DNA of 64,000 nucleotides from Hymenopus coronatus (GCA_030762935.1 CM060895.1:31238501-31302500), one strand, 5' to 3'; positions 36,303-48,660 are shown, numbered from the stretch's first letter. A program made the numbers and translations. Notes: a model not told the origin generated them from the letters alone.

Positions 36303-36808
36303 CTCTATAATATCTTGCATCAGGCGTCTCCAAAGTCTGCAGAGATACTGTATCGAACTGCAAAGTTAGCGGCAAGGGTCAGAGTTCCAGTGCTGCACTG
36401 TAAATACCTGCCACAGGTGACAGTGATAGAGGAATTACGACACAAGAGTATTCAAATCTACTTCACTGTTACATGCAACTACTTTTATCTGCGCACATAG
36501 ATTTACATCTGCTATCCGAAATCGTGCTTTTACTGCTTTCAATTTTGGAAAATCCTTCCATTCCTGGAGTTGTATTGCACATTCCATCCCTATATTACGA
36601 TTATGATTATACACTTTTATCCATTATTGCATTTCTACATCCCTAAGAATATATTCAGCTTCCTTTTACAATATCTTCTAAAGTGTGTTTAAAACTCAAT
36701 GCATTTATTAAATTATACTCATACATAGCATTTGATGATGATAAGTTAACAAAGATGATAATAATGATTATAGGAATAATAGACTACTAAATAACAATAA
36801 TGGTGATG

Positions 36809-36880
<72 letters not shown>

Positions 36881-37660
36881 GATTGAGTATGATAATCACC
36901 GTATTTACACTTGATTAATTTTGTTAAAATTGTGCCTGTAATGTTCACGTGCTCTTTGTGAAACGCAATATAATGCCGTCTTATATATTCCTCGTAAACT
37001 CTTGGAACAATTAAGACACCTTACATTTTCGTCAGAAGCAGTTCCTCCCATTCGTCTTTAAATGTGATACACGTTTCCGTGAATTCTTATTATGATTTGG
37101 AGCACCATTTCACCATGGCAGACGGTCCACAACTGCATGTCTCAGGGAAGGGGTGAATGGACTGTAACATTACATCATAGCCCACACCGCCCTTCTCTCA
37201 TTCAGGGGCTGTATTCACAAGTGCAGTTTTGGAGACGTCTGCCTTGCATCATCAGAGATCAGATATGTTTGCTGCGGCACAAGCGAGGCTATGTGAAGGC
37301 GAAGTTACTAATAAAAGAGGCACTGACGGGACAAGAAGAATGGATGTTATACTTTTTTTTTAATTCTAAAGTACGACACAGCCAGCCTGTTCTTTCTTCT
37401 CTTTGCTGCGATTCTCCGGAACCGCTCCTATGCCACACAATCACTACCATGTCACACACAACTTGAGTTGCCTAAACCGGGTTAGAGGATCTCGTCAAAC
37501 GAACGTTAAAAGAGAGGCATTAGAAACGAGAACATAAAAAAGATTGAATATTGTAAAACGATCAGTTAAGTAGAATGTAAATATGTTTTTTAAAGAGTGC
37601 CAAAAGGAAAAGAAAATCTGATGTTACATTCAAGAGAGTTTCTCTAGCCAATCGTTTATT
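36303..37660. other. Unassigned, with (AAT)n
   Basis: An AAT trinucleotide run at about 36808-36878 is the main feature. A 124-codon plus-strand frame at 37092-37466 has no recognisable domain and is probably chance. Confidence 0.45.
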
Positions 37661-38435
37661 GCTTTCTCTATCACGTATGTACAATATACACAGTAGATAG
37701 AAAAGGTATTGTATTCCACCCACAAATTCGCGACAGGATTTCACCAGAAATACATTTGAGGACCACTGGATCAAAATATTAGAAAACGCCCCATGTATGC
37801 ATGTGTGTGTTTGTTGACAGCATAACTCAAAAACGAAAATTCGGCTAAATTCCAAACTTGATCTTTAAGTTTCGAATCTTCCAAGGATGTGATACGAAGA
37901 TTTTCAGAAAAATTCCCCAGTCTCAACTACCCTTTATATGCAACATTTTTCGAATACCTTGATTTTTTAAAAAATGACTAGCGATTTTGATTAAAATCCA
38001 TATGTTTAAGATATTTTTATTACGAATGAAATGTATATGTTGAATTTTCTGGGAATATCCTCTGAAGACTCCCTCATTCTGGATAGCTTTTGTATAAGTC
38101 TTAAACCACAAGAGATAGACAAAATCTTACGACACAAAAACGTAGATCTCGTTAAAACACACAATTTATATCATATACACTCTTTTGTAAGGTTAACCGG
38201 ATATTCCTTGTTATTGGTTTCAATTTTAAATTACTTCAACTTTTCTCAAACGGGAAGGTATTTCGTTTCATAGCGTTCTTCTTTTACTCCTGACCTTGGA
38301 AAGAGAACCGAATTTCAATGTCAAACGCATAGCGACAGCTTTTAAAAGATTTGACTATCGTTTTGGCCTATTGCAGTCCCTCATTTCCCTTCTAATTACA
38401 AGGAACTAAGTAGTAAGACAATTTCTGGTAATGTT
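37661..38435 (+). repeat. Family R copy
   Basis: gctttctctatcacgtatgt, aggtattgtattccacccac, ttccaaggatgtgatacgaa, tgttgaattttctgggaata, ttcccttctaattacaagga: the normal order, ending before the extreme right end. A short GT tract lies at 37798-37812. Confidence 0.8.
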
Positions 38436-38944
38436 TTTTTCTTCCAAAAACTATTATTAAAAGAAACTAAAGTTTCCTACCTTTTTATGTTAATCGACAT
38501 AGACGTTTGCACAAATACTTGAATCACAACTTTCATTGGGGTAAAAATGGTTTCTGGAGATTAAAGTGAGAATTGAAACTTTAAAAGCGGGTCGTTATAC
38601 ACTGGCTTAACTTCTCTACTCTTTCCATGACATCGTAAGAAACATGCAAATGATGACGGAACTTCAAATAATGATAAATACAAGCCTTGACCTTTCAGAC
38701 CAATAACTACGAATATCTCAAAATGGCTAGTGAAACAAAAAAGGTTATTTTGAATAAATTACCAGTTTTATAGAAATCTACATATTTTTCTAGTTACGTT
38801 TTTGTGTACTTGTTATGTTTAATAGTTATACAAAGTCGCACAAAATTCATTCCGAATGAAGAAATTTTACAGGATGTTTGCAGAAAATTTAAAGTATATA
38901 TTTTATACAAATTGGTAGGCTTTCACGGCCGGTGTCAGTAGGCC

Positions 38945-38945
<1 letters not shown>

Positions 38946-38990
<45 letters not shown>

Positions 38991-39004
38991 TGTGTCTGTG
39001 TCTG

Positions 39005-39034
<30 letters not shown>
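38946..39034. repeat. (GT)n then (CTGT)n compound microsatellite
   Basis: GT repeats to about 38990, then a TCTGTG-type transition, then CTGT units to 39034. Confidence 0.95.
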
Positions 39035-39035
<1 letters not shown>

Positions 39036-39384
39036 TAGGCTCGTGGTGAGCCTAGGTGTTGTTGCTGTGTACCTACCCTGGTAAGGGTTTAACCACAGGA
39101 ATGAGGTGAAGGTTGAGGTTTTAAATTTTTGGAACTTCGAGTGTTGGTTGTAAGCCAGCTCTCCGGCCAGCCACCGGTATATATACCGCAACCCATAGAG
39201 CCAGCACAAGACTACATCTTTTATATCACACGGGTAAATCCGCGAGAAAAGCGGATAGGTACCGTGGTGATTTGCCCCAGCTCGAGTACACTCGGGCGAC
39301 TAGTTCCTGCTCCTGGCTCCTGGCTCCTCCTAACAGCACAGTCGCTGTTGAGACCTCCACCAGGACACTTCGATCGCACTGCCA

Positions 39385-39422
39385 CTGAAGATGTCTGCCG
39401 CAGACGCAGACGAAACGTCTGG
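39385..39422 (+). ncRNA. Hammerhead-ribozyme-like motif in a Penelope-like pLTR
   Basis: Core box CTGAAGA (39385-39391) fits CUGANGA. Stem II is gtctgc (39393-39398) paired perfectly with gcagac (39406-39411) around a 7-nt loop. GAAA (39412-39415) follows immediately, then cgtc. Penelope-like elements are known to carry minimal hammerheads. I did not identify a full stem I and the cleavage strand, so activity is not implied. Confidence 0.45.
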
Positions 39423-39481
39423 AAAGATGAAGAAGGAGGAGCCCAGTAGACCACGGCCTACAAGCCGGGATAATAATTTTT

Positions 39482-39484
<3 letters not shown>

Positions 39485-39526
<42 letters not shown>
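39485..39526. repeat. (TA)n microsatellite
   Basis: An alternating TA run of about 40 bp at the right edge of the Penelope-like fragment. Confidence 0.9.
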
Positions 39527-39530
<4 letters not shown>

Positions 39531-39890
39531 GAACTTACACATATGACATTTTAATCAAATTAATTAAGAACCTATTTTGGTACTCAAGCTCAGCAAAAAG
39601 TGTTTGTTCAAAATCCAACTTGACATGAGAGGATTTTCTTGAAAGTCTTTGTGTCACATTTTAGGAAGATTCTAAACTTGAATATGTAATTTTGGTATGC
39701 ATTAAATTTTTATTGTTTGAGTTATGCTGCTCAGAGATAGAAAGGACACGTACACGCGCGCACACACAAACACACACATGAATCTTTTCACAAGGACATC
39801 AAAACAGGTATTTCGGGTGAAATCTCAATATCGCGTTTTCGGGCAGTTGTAAAATTACTTTCTTCACCTTCTAATATGTTTGTGCTAGAG

Positions 39891-40434
39891 AAAGTAAGAG
39901 AAAATAAAGGAAAAAATAAACAAGTATAACAAAAAACAAGAAAAAAAAAACATAAGAAAATGCAATGCTTAAACTGATCTGAAAGAGGAAAAGAAGTGGA
40001 CTGCAACATTTGGCTGCTTACTAAGGGATGTGGATGATAAAATATCTGAGACAAAACTACACCAAAGTGTGAAACATTTTAGGCTAAATTAGTCATATGC
40101 GATTCACATACAGAAATAACAAATATTGGGGGAGGCAATTTCGCAATGATAAATATGGTTGAAAACTATGGTTCATTGAAATATAATATTGTAATTAATA
40201 TGTTCTTTTCACTTTATGAACGTTTGTTTATAACTGTGTAATAAAGACATCTAAGAAAGTGCTCAGGAAATTCTCAGCTCAACACAGAGGCGGCGGTGGA
40301 AATATTAAATAACAAGAATAGATATCAAATACGTTCCTTTAGATGTTATAGCGTGCAATTTTATACAACTGCTTTCATTTGTTGGATTGTTAAGTGCTGC
40401 AAAACAAAGTCATCTGCGGCTTTTTTTCTTCTCG
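39891..40434. other. AT-rich stretch, nothing recognised
   Basis: No repeat of this window and no coding signal is seen. It may include the lost left end of the following mariner relic. Confidence 0.4.
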
Positions 40435-41150
40435 AAAATGGACAAAATCGAGTATCGTGCAATAATTAAATGCTTTAAAAGGTTTAAGAAAAAAAAAATG
40501 GATTCACTTTGGGAGGTCATTCACCATCATTTTTCCTGGAATTTAGTCACAGCCGATCTTCGTTTTGATTACATAGTCTAACGTTCAGTTCACCGCTGCA
40601 GTGAAGAAAATCACAATTCCTTAGTGCCATGATAAATGGTAGACGAATCAATTTAGAGAGCTTATTAACGTTGTTAAGATTTCATGGACATGTAAAAGCT
40701 CGCAGGGTGATTGGTTAATCGACGATCAGAAGTGCAATCAAATGAATATCTCACAGGAATACTTGGGCACGTTCAGATGCAAGCTGATCGACCTTTAGCG
40801 ATGCAATCTTGTGGAGGATTTGCCACCACACGCCAGAGACGAATCACCAGTCTTAACAGTGGATGAAGGTGCTCCAAAGTAGCGCGTTCCTAGAGCACGA
40901 AAATTGACTGCCACTGTTTTCTCGATGCTGGAGTAAAACCATCAACGGAAAGTATGATACAGCTTTGCTACAGCACTTGAAGGTGCGATAGAGGCCAAAC
41001 ATCCGCATTTACTGAGGGAGAAAGTTATTTTCCAGCAAGCAATGTATTGGCGCACGCTTCAATTGCAATCGCGAAGTTGCACGACTTGTGCTTTATCTGC
41101 ACATGTTCAACACATTTGACCTCCCATTGTGGCGTTTTCCTCTTCCCGAA
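40435..41150 (+). pseudogene. Decayed mariner-type transposase
   Basis: Starts MDKIEYRAIIKCFKR (40438), the N-terminus of a SETMAR-like group of mariner transposases. After frame changes, HHTPETNHQS*QW (about 40830-40870), then RARKLTATVFSMLE, TINGKYDTALLQHL and REKVIFQQA (to about 41045) follow the order of the catalytic domain (HHYTPETKQQSKQW, KVMATVFWD, TINGxYYxxLL, KVLFHQDNAPAH). The piece between the HTH and the first catalytic Asp is mostly missing. I could not find TIRs. It differs from the mariner at 13 kb, so this is a separate lineage. Confidence 0.7.
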
Positions 41151-41847
41151 TCTAGAGAGATGATTCAGCAACACTGACAACCTCTGTAGAGCACACAGAC
41201 TCCGCGTTTAATGATTAGGGGCACACTTTGAGTGGGAAAGGAAGGGGGAACAAGCAATTTCTCCAAATACGGACGTGCATCAAGACGAAAACTTTGCTTT
41301 CACCTCATAAACTGAGGTCATAACTCACACATACAGTTTTATTTTGTAAAGATTGACAAATTACTTTACACTGAAGGCATGCTGGAAGTATAAACAAGTT
41401 AAAAGAGTTACGTTGGTCCAGCCATATGAAGCTGAAAGCTCAGGATGCTGTAAGAAGAAAAGGAAGAAGTAAAAAGGAAGGTTGTGTTAAAATGAGTTTT
41501 CTTTTTCTCAGGTGGAAAACGTTCCACACACTGTTACCTAAGTGCCTAATAACTCAGTAGAAGAAAACTATAAGAACATGCAGCTTGTCTTTTTCAAACA
41601 CTAGTTACAAATTGGCGTAGCTTTAAACACAGAATATATAAAACACAAACCCAGAATTACGCCAAATAAATCGTATTTCCTAAACACAAAATGACATCAA
41701 TAATTTCCTGAGAATAATAGATTTTATCCTGTTCTGTAAATGTACGTATTGCATAGGTTACGATGTTTTGAAAGCAAAGTGATTCGCTATTTTGCATTAA
41801 TTAGTGTTATAAAGGTCACTTTGTCACATACATATTCCCTCCCAAGA
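41151..41847. other. Non-coding stretch, nothing recognised
   Basis: It may contain the tail of the mariner relic in its first 100 bp; otherwise featureless. Confidence 0.4.
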
Positions 41848-42135
41848 GATTATCGCCCTCCATGGTTACCATGCTAACTTCATATACCCAAGGTCGCGGG
41901 TTCAAACCCGGCGGAGGACGATGTATTTTTTCGGGTGTAAAAATCCTTAGAATGGCTTCCTTCGGAAGGGAAGTAAAGCCGTTGGTCCCGTGTCGTAGAT
42001 TTACGGCACGTAAAAGAACCTCAAGCCTGACTGAGAGGCCTCTGAGCAAAATTAAGCGGTCTTTCACACCCAGTGTAGAATGGGACGCTGAAAACCACAG
42101 CAGTTAAAGAGCGTCCATAAATAACACGCCATTTC
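41848..42135 (+). repeat. tRNA-derived SINE, family C, full copy
   Basis: Head ccctccatggttaccatgct, B-box gcgggttcaaacccggcgga, body atccttagaatggcttcctt, cctctgagcaaaattaagcg, 3' end cagcagttaaagagcgtcca. Almost identical to the 58.4-kb copy. Confidence 0.9.
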
Positions 42136-44055
42136 CATTTTTCCCAAGAGATTAAATGCATCATTTGACAGCAGTCACTAAATATATATCTTCTTCTCTA
42201 TACATTTACATTTGATGAAAAATATTAACTCAGGGAAAGAAAATGCAATACTAGTGGCTTTAAGAGGAGATGAAAGCTCAAACCGACCCTCTCCACATTT
42301 TAAGACACTTTCTTGAATATTAAAACAATCGCGGTATATCAATACTTTACGTCACTGTGTTAATATTACATATCCGCGGAGGAAATTGTCAACCCAACCC
42401 TTTTAGAGTAATCCGCGAGAATAGCGATATTAGATGTAGCATGCCTAGTTATTGATACCGTACCCGTTGTTTGAGTTCAGTCGTATACACGCGCACTAAT
42501 TTTAACCTAATCTCTGATACATTTCGAAACCATAGGACTTGTGGTTTCATTGCCTCCGCTCGCCTCATTTTGCATATCAGCTATAGACTACGGTATTAGT
42601 TGCTCATATATTGGCAGTCTTTCAGACTGAACTCCACAAATAGCCACAAAACACTCAGTAAACCAAAAGTATGGACGTAAGTGATTAAACAGTTATGCAG
42701 AAACAGCACTTCTCTCTTCCAGGCAACCCAAAATATTTTAGGTAATAAATATTATTCATTATATTATCATACATTCTTAGTTTGTCATGAACTTGTATCG
42801 ATTTTAATTTTCATCTTTTTGTACGTTCGGCGAAAGAGAGGTAAACAATCAAGGTACTAACTACACATTCAGCAGATTTATTAAAACGTAGTTTCATTAG
42901 CAAAATGTGATTAAAATCATTAATTAAATTTATACAAGACTTATTTGACTCTCAGAATAGCCATTTGGTATTTGGGAATAACTGTTAAGATATGAAATAG
43001 AATACCTGAGTAGCAGATGAGCTTTTCCAAATTTAATGACGCAATCTCTTGCTATATTTCACTTCACAGGTGACATACTGATATTGAAATGTTAACACTT
43101 GGTGATTTAGTTTATAAGGATATATATTTTGTTAATGTATCACAACAGGAATAATTTTATTTAGAGTTTGGTTTTACATGGTTGTTATATCAGAAAGTAA
43201 TGGCCAACTGTGTTTTCTTGTTATTTTGTTGAAAATCCAGCCAATATCGACATTCAAGTATTGGGCAGTATAACCATGGCTAACTGGGATAAACTCTTTG
43301 GTCTTTACGGCCAATACATACTAAGGGATCATATTGTGAATTTTTCAAAAGCCGAAATACATTACTGAGCTTTATGATTCTTTTTAAACTTGTAGTCTGT
43401 TTAAACAAGTGGTATTGCATAGTTATATATATATAAAATGTAAAATTGTACCTGAATTGTGCATCTTAAAGCAAAAACTTAATTTAAATTATTTTATAAA
43501 AAGTATTTCCCTGCGACGCTATTTTAATTATTTGTAAACAACATTTCTTAGACGTTTTTCTTTCTTTTTTTTTTTTTTTTTTTTTTTTTTAAGAAATATA
43601 CTTTTAAATAAATTGCTTTTAAAAGAATGCCTTTTATTGATTTTATTTTTATGTGGATTTGTTAATTTCACGAAATACAGAACATTTTTAATGAAGGTAG
43701 AATCACTTCAGCTGTTATTATGGACGTAGAAACACAGTATTGGATGTTTGATAATTAGGGAATAATGCAGATAGAAATAAATTAACTATTTAAAAATGCA
43801 AGTATACGTAAATTTAGTATTTTGAAAGAAAAACTTTAAAAAAGAAACATTTCCACTCATTGTACTATATGTGATGGTATCGAAGAAATTTACATGGAAA
43901 CTTATAATCGTTTTTCATGTTTTTCTGAAACTGGCAATAATAAATTACAATATTTATTCATTGACAAAATAAACCTTAATTTTCTTTAAACCTGTGAGAG
44001 ATCTGTAGCTGTCATAGAATCTAATTACCAACATCATCTATGATGAAATAAAATT
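42136..44055. other. AT-rich non-coding stretch
   Basis: No gene or shared repeat is seen; there is a T-run at 43567-43591. Confidence 0.5.
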
Positions 44056-44290
44056 AGAAAGCCCGCCACGGTAGTGTTAAGGTAGCATGTGTGCCTCTCA
44101 TTCAAGAGGTCGCGAGTTTGAATCTCGCTTAGGATAAGTTACCCGGTTAAGGTTTTTACCGGGGTTGTCTCTTATCCTGAGGAGAGAATGTCGAGTAATT
44201 TTAAGCTCCATGGACCATTTGAACATCATTTCACTGATTTCATTCATCGTCCGATATAATCAACTAAGTTAAAGGACATTGAGTTAAAAT
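44056..44290 (+). repeat. tRNA-derived SINE, family B, full copy
   Basis: Head cccgccacggtagtgttaag with B-box gcgagtttgaatctcgc, then aagttacccggttaaggttt, ttgtctcttatcctgaggag, taagctccatggaccatttg and tcattcatcgtccgatataa. It defines family B for the partial copies at 22.1, 31.6 and 36.0 kb. Confidence 0.85.
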
Positions 44291-44299
44291 AAAAATAAT

Positions 44300-45764
44300 A
44301 GACGTGTGGGTCTGTGCCTTCAACAGAATGAGGCATGATCTTATTTATTTATTGATTTTTTCTTTCTTTTGTTTTTCCCCCCAAATTCATTTCAACCAGT
44401 TCCCAACTGAAGAATCACAAGTGCACGGAGTCCGGGCCATCAGTATATTCCCATTTCTCCGTATCGTACCGCTGTGGAGGTATCACACTATACTTATGCC
44501 GCCTTTCATATTCTCCTTTCCACTCTCGTGCACTGGAAAACTCTTGGGAACAACTTCCTGGGTCATGCTGTTTCTCCATTTCCATAAAATAAGCATCCTT
44601 TCGTGACATGCAGTTTGGGAGGCAATTCCTAGCACTGATTAAGTTAATGTGGTCGAAGCCCTTTGAGACGTAGAAAGGGCAAAGGTGGTAAACTGGTAGC
44701 TCGTGCTAAGGTCGGTTACATGTTCGGCATTTTGTGAGATAGCCGCCGATGCATCCACTTGACGTCCACTTTCATAAATACTGAGCTGTTTGTTTACCCC
44801 CTTCAACAAGACTGGAACCAGCTGTGTCATATCCTCTGACGTCACCCATTATGAGATAAACAAGGCTTCCTGCTGTCTTCAGTGACATATAAGATATTCA
44901 GCTGCGACCTGGTGGGAAATGTTAGAACTAACCTTCCACCCCTCCCCCTTTGGTGGGCCAGCTTATGACATAGAAGCATTCAGTCAGCTGGAAAACTCGC
45001 CGTGGGACAGCCCATCTTCTAGAAGCTCATCGAAGCTTTACTGCGTAGCCGCAAAGATAGACAAAGGTGGGGTTTCTTTCGGCTTGGACAACATTTGGGG
45101 TTGTACATATTTGGTGAGTCTAAATTCTTATTATTGTGAAAACCCACTTCTTACTCGGGAAAATCAGGCATTTGCTTTATTACTAGATTCTGTTCAAATT
45201 GTTTTTCATTGCCTAAAACTTATGATTCGGATTTATAAACTGTAACTTTTGTAGCTTACATCTGTAACTTAAAAATGTAACGAATGTAACTTATTTTGGC
45301 TAAAGCATTAACGGTAAAACCAAATATATGTCTTTAATGACTGCTTATTTAAACAACTTATTCTAATAAATTGTGAAACTCTGCTAATGTTTCCTTGCAG
45401 TTTCCTGAAAACTTTCTCCCTACGCCATTAAGGAAACTTGTTCATTCAAAGATTCCTTCTGGTTTTGTACATTAATTTTAGGTTACGACAGTACGAGACT
45501 TTGACAAAGTACATTCCATCTGATGTCGTTATTGCAAGATCGGTTTCGTAAAGACATTGGTGATATATACAGTGACCTTTTATTGCTTTGCTCTGAAACT
45601 TCTCTTCACCGTCAACTTCCTTTACTCGTCCCTATGGTTCTCTTTATTTGTTTTTTCTTCTGTTTTCTGTTACTGACACTGCTTTTAGAGAAAGCTCTTT
45701 ACGTAAACATTGCCATGCGCATTTCCAGAGGCTAGCTTTCTGCCCCTAGTTACATCCAACGGCT
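44300..45764. other. Unassigned, with protein-like frames
   Basis: Minus strand 44412-44690 holds a 93-codon open frame (HELPVYHLCPFYVSKGFDHI ... ISARNCLPNCMSRKDAYFME ... TDGPDSVHL) with an acidic/aromatic C-terminal half. On the plus strand a frame at 44919-45111 (LTFHPSPFGGPAYDIEAFSQ...) ends at a donor-like gtgagt. Neither matches a family I know. They may be exons of an unknown gene or transposon scraps. Confidence 0.2.
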
Positions 45765-46270
45765 CTTAACGATTTTGATTAAAATGTCACGTTTAAGATA
45801 TTTACATGATAAATGAATTATTTATCTTGAATTTTCTGGGAATAGTCTCTTCATTCTGGATGACTTTTGTACAATTGTTTAAACCGTAAGAGGTAGACAA
45901 AATCTTACTGCACTTAAAAATTTAGATCTGGCTAAAGCGCACAATTGTGTCAAATACATTTTTGGAGACGTTCAATCTTATACCTTCCTCAAATGAGAGG
46001 TTGTTATTCATTTTTATTTTTTTCATCTTGATCATGCAAAAATAATCAAACTCAATATCATTACACAACGACCAGCTCCCAAAAGATTTGACTATCGCTT
46101 TAGCTTAATATATTCCCTTATACCATTCTAGTTCCAAGAAAATTTGTAATACACCATTTTTTCTAATATTTATCTCGATTAGCATGAAATAGAAAAGTAA
46201 AATCTTGTAAGAACAATTTGTTGAAGAAACGGGTAGAGAAGGTCACGTGAATGTAAAACATCAGCACGTT
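45765..46270 (+). repeat. Family R right half
   Basis: aacgattttgattaaaatgt, tatcttgaattttctgggaa, ctcgattagcatgaaataga and right end aaggtcacgtgaatgtaaaa; the left half is absent. Confidence 0.8.
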
Positions 46271-46578
46271 TAAAAATATTTTCTCTTGTGTTCATTTGGC
46301 CAGACACGTTTTAGCTGCATATGTGCTTAGCAAATGCCGCAGTATATGAATATTGAACGACTACAAATTAATTTATTTCGTTAACAGTAGGTTAAACTGG
46401 GATTTCCCAAACTTAGCATATTGGTCCATTATACTTTTAAAGAAATAAGAGGTCATTGAAATAGAATGAAAACGTAACGCATAAAAGAGTACTTGCTTTG
46501 GAAATTACCTTAATATGGATGAAATATCCGGTCGTTAAACGAAGATTTAAGGATGTTCAGGCGTCAATAAATAAATAC

Positions 46579-47075
46579 TGTAACAAACGAGAACACAGTT
46601 TCAGTTAAATTCACTTTATTGATCACTAGAGCACTACACGTAAAACAACATTTGTACTTTGGGTACACAAATTACTAAGTCACTGCGTTCACATCACTTT
46701 CTTAGAAAGCGCCACTCACTAGATTGATTTTTAACCCACTTCACTTCACCTCTGTCAACTTCACTTCAGTTCAATTTACTACAGTTCACTTTACTTCAAT
46801 TCATTTCACTTCGCTTCTCCGACGCTTGTCATCCTCTTTATATAGTCCGTATCGCCTCCGAAGGTTCCAGTCTTAGAAATTACGAAATATTGGAAAGAGA
46901 TTACTCTGGAAGAAGAATGTTCTTGGGTTTGGGAAAAAGAAGGTTCGAGAAATCTTGCAGGAAAACTCACAGGGGCCTTTGTTTGCCCGGCTATTGTGTC
47001 CGTTCGCTCTATTGTTACAGTGGACCAGACAGCGATCCTTTGAACGGTCGCCCGGTCCAACGTGCCGCCGTTACA
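46579..47075 (-). mobile_element. 3' LTR of a Ty3/Gypsy element
   Basis: On the minus strand this 497-bp segment starts TGTAAC (47075) and ends GTTACA (46579), a perfect 6-bp terminal inversion typical of LTRs. It begins immediately after the end of the pol/integrase frame (HLDRLAGYDNAGRDEQ). The matching 5' LTR is not in the window. Confidence 0.75.
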
Positions 47076-48175
47076 CTGCTCGTCCCGACCAGCATTATCA
47101 TAGCCCGCTAGCCGATCTAGGTGCACAGCCAGCATCTTCCCTCGCGGCAGTCTCTGAATGCGTTAGACCACATCATTAATCCTCTTTACCACGCGGTAAG
47201 GTCCTTGTCACGGTTTTGAAGTTTGGGGCAATGTCCCTTGGCCCTCGTAGGGCGATAAAACCACACATGGTCTTTCAGTTGGTACCCTTGAACGCTGGCC
47301 TGGCGGTCGTAAAGGGTCTTCTTACTGTCACTCTCTGTCTGGATGTGATAACGGGCCATCTCTTGCGCGACGTGAAGAGGGTCCACGGGTTCCTCGATGT
47401 AGTCAATTGCCGGTTGTATCACTCCTGGGGGCTGTCAAGCAACAAGTAATCAAGCTACTGGCGTCAACCCTGTAGTGATGTGCATAGACGAGCAGTAGGT
47501 CAGCAAGAAAAGCCGCATCCTGACATCCCAGTCCCTCTGGTGATCAGCTACCACCTTTATTAGGTGATCCTTCAGTGTCTTGATGTACCGCACAACCATG
47601 ACAGCTGCCTGCGGATGGAGTGGCGTCGAGCACCGCAAGCCACTCTAGGGCCTCCCCCATCAGGTTTTACTCAAGTTGGTTGTTGTGGAGCTCAATCGTT
47701 ACTCCAAAGGGACAGAAGACAGTCCGTAACCGTCTTGGCCTCCTGGTTGAGGATGGCCTAAACCTTTGGCCAGTTGGTAAAGTAATCCATGACCACTAGC
47801 AGATATTTGTTACCCCTGTCGGTTTTCGGGCGTAAAAATCCTTAGCATGGCTTCCTTCGGATGGGAAGTAAGCCGTTGATCCCGTGTCGTAGATTTACGG
47901 CTAGTAAAAAACCTCAAGCCTGATAGAGAGGCTTCTGAGCAAAATTAAACGATCTACCACGCCCAGTATACAATGGGACGCTGAGAACCACAGCAGTTAA
48001 AGAGCGTCCGTAAATAAAACGCCATTTCATTTAACCCTTGTCGGATACAGCTGTCAATGGCAATGCGTTCGAAGGGTGCCCCACATTGTACTGCTGCATG
48101 TAACCGCAGCTCCAAGTCTGAGGCCCGCAACTTGCAGCACAGACATGATATCGGCGACACCACTTCTCGGAGTCT
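47076..48175 (-). pseudogene. Ty3/Gypsy integrase, decayed and split by a SINE
   Basis: In minus-strand order: CGAPFERIAID (about 48075), then after the SINE, DRGNKYLLVVMDYFTNWP (about 47800), a stretch with stops, TPLHPQAAVMVVRYIKTLKD (about 47600), HQRDWDVRMRLFLLTYCSSM, TTGLTPVA, then QLKDHVWFYRPTRAKGHCPK (about 47260) and HLDRLAGY (about 47120). These are the integrase core, the GPY-like C-terminal region and the end of pol in Gypsy elements. Catalytic Asp of MDYF is visible. Stops, shifts and deletions between blocks make it dead. The protease, RT and gag are not present. Confidence 0.85.
47822..48030 (+). repeat. SINE family C, 5'-truncated, inserted in the Gypsy relic
   Basis: The head is missing. 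It starts ttttcgggcgtaaaaatcct and ends gcgtccgtaaataaaacgcc. It is bracketed by ttacccctgtcgg and ttaacccttgtcgg, a target-site duplication with small changes. The Gypsy integrase reading resumes after it. Confidence 0.85.
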
Positions 48176-48505
48176 GCCCGTATTCTCAATCAGTATAGTT
48201 GTGTGAGCCCCGTAAGATGAGGTGTGGGGGCAGGGGAAAACGATATCTGTTTACCCGGCGAGCTGTTATGCAGTAATAATTCCTGCAGATGTGTATTAAT
48301 CTAGTGTAGCCTATTTTGCAGAAGTAGTTCAATGCTGTAAGAATATTTGTATTCTTTTCACCATATCTAAGGTTAAGAACTGTAAGGTAATGCATTCAGA
48401 ATGGCATGGAATTAAAAGTAGCGCAATAGATAAATGTGATGAAGAAGCTCTGAATAAACAGTATTTACATCTAGTGTCTTAAGCGATACAACGGGCTACA
48501 TATTA
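48176..48505. other. Short unassigned stretch
   Basis: Nothing recognised. It is the expected place of the missing upstream Gypsy pol, but no motif is readable. Confidence 0.4.
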
Positions 48506-48569
48506 TTTTTTTTTTTTTTTTTGGTAGTGTTTAACGCCCGCTTTAACTACTTATGGCACCGCAGGCGGT
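48506..48569 (-). repeat. SINE family A, 5'-truncated, with perfect TSD
   Basis: In reverse: caccgcctgcggtgccataa, gtagttaaagcgggcgttaa, then an A-tail (T17 on plus). A 12-bp perfect duplication ggctacatatta flanks it (48494-48505, 48570-48581). Confidence 0.9.
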
Positions 48570-48660
48570 GGCTACATATTATACTGGCATTTCCATGCAA
48601 ATGATAAAGAGAAATCGTAAGGAGAAGAAAGAGCTGCGGTCATAAGGAGGAACTAGTGTA

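Larger units (their letters stand above)
38915..39480 (+). mobile_element. Penelope-like element fragment (pLTR region)
   Basis: The right part has TATA-like accggtatatataccgcaac, then a block ending ccactgaagatgtctgccgc ... gacgaaacgtctgg, then ccacggcctacaagccggg. The left margin (ggtaggctttcacggccggt) is the inverted form of the sequence that follows such blocks in many animal Penelope-like elements (...gccgtgaaagcctacc). That arrangement (TATA, ribozyme-like core, inverted tail) is that of the pLTR of Penelope-like elements. A GT/CTGT tract (38946-39034) interrupts the left part. No coding domain is included here. Confidence 0.55.
38690..39890 (-). repeat. Family R reverse copy interrupted by a Penelope-like fragment
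   Basis: Reverse R blocks at 38690-38912 (cgaatatctcaaaatggcta, aattcattccgaatgaagaa) continue at 39530-39890 (catatgacattttaatcaaa, cttgaaagtctttgtgtcac, CA tract at 39750-39778). The segment between is a different element. Confidence 0.7.

Noticed and set aside
36808..36878. CRISPR-like or regulatory repeat
   Set aside because: It is a plain AAT trinucleotide run without spacers.
37092..37466. 124-codon plus-strand frame as a gene
   Set aside because: No recognisable domain, no splice or promoter support, mixed composition; likely chance.
39129..39449. 106-codon plus-strand open frame
   Set aside because: It overlaps the Penelope-like pLTR and ribozyme-like motif; composition is explained by that element and no domain is visible.
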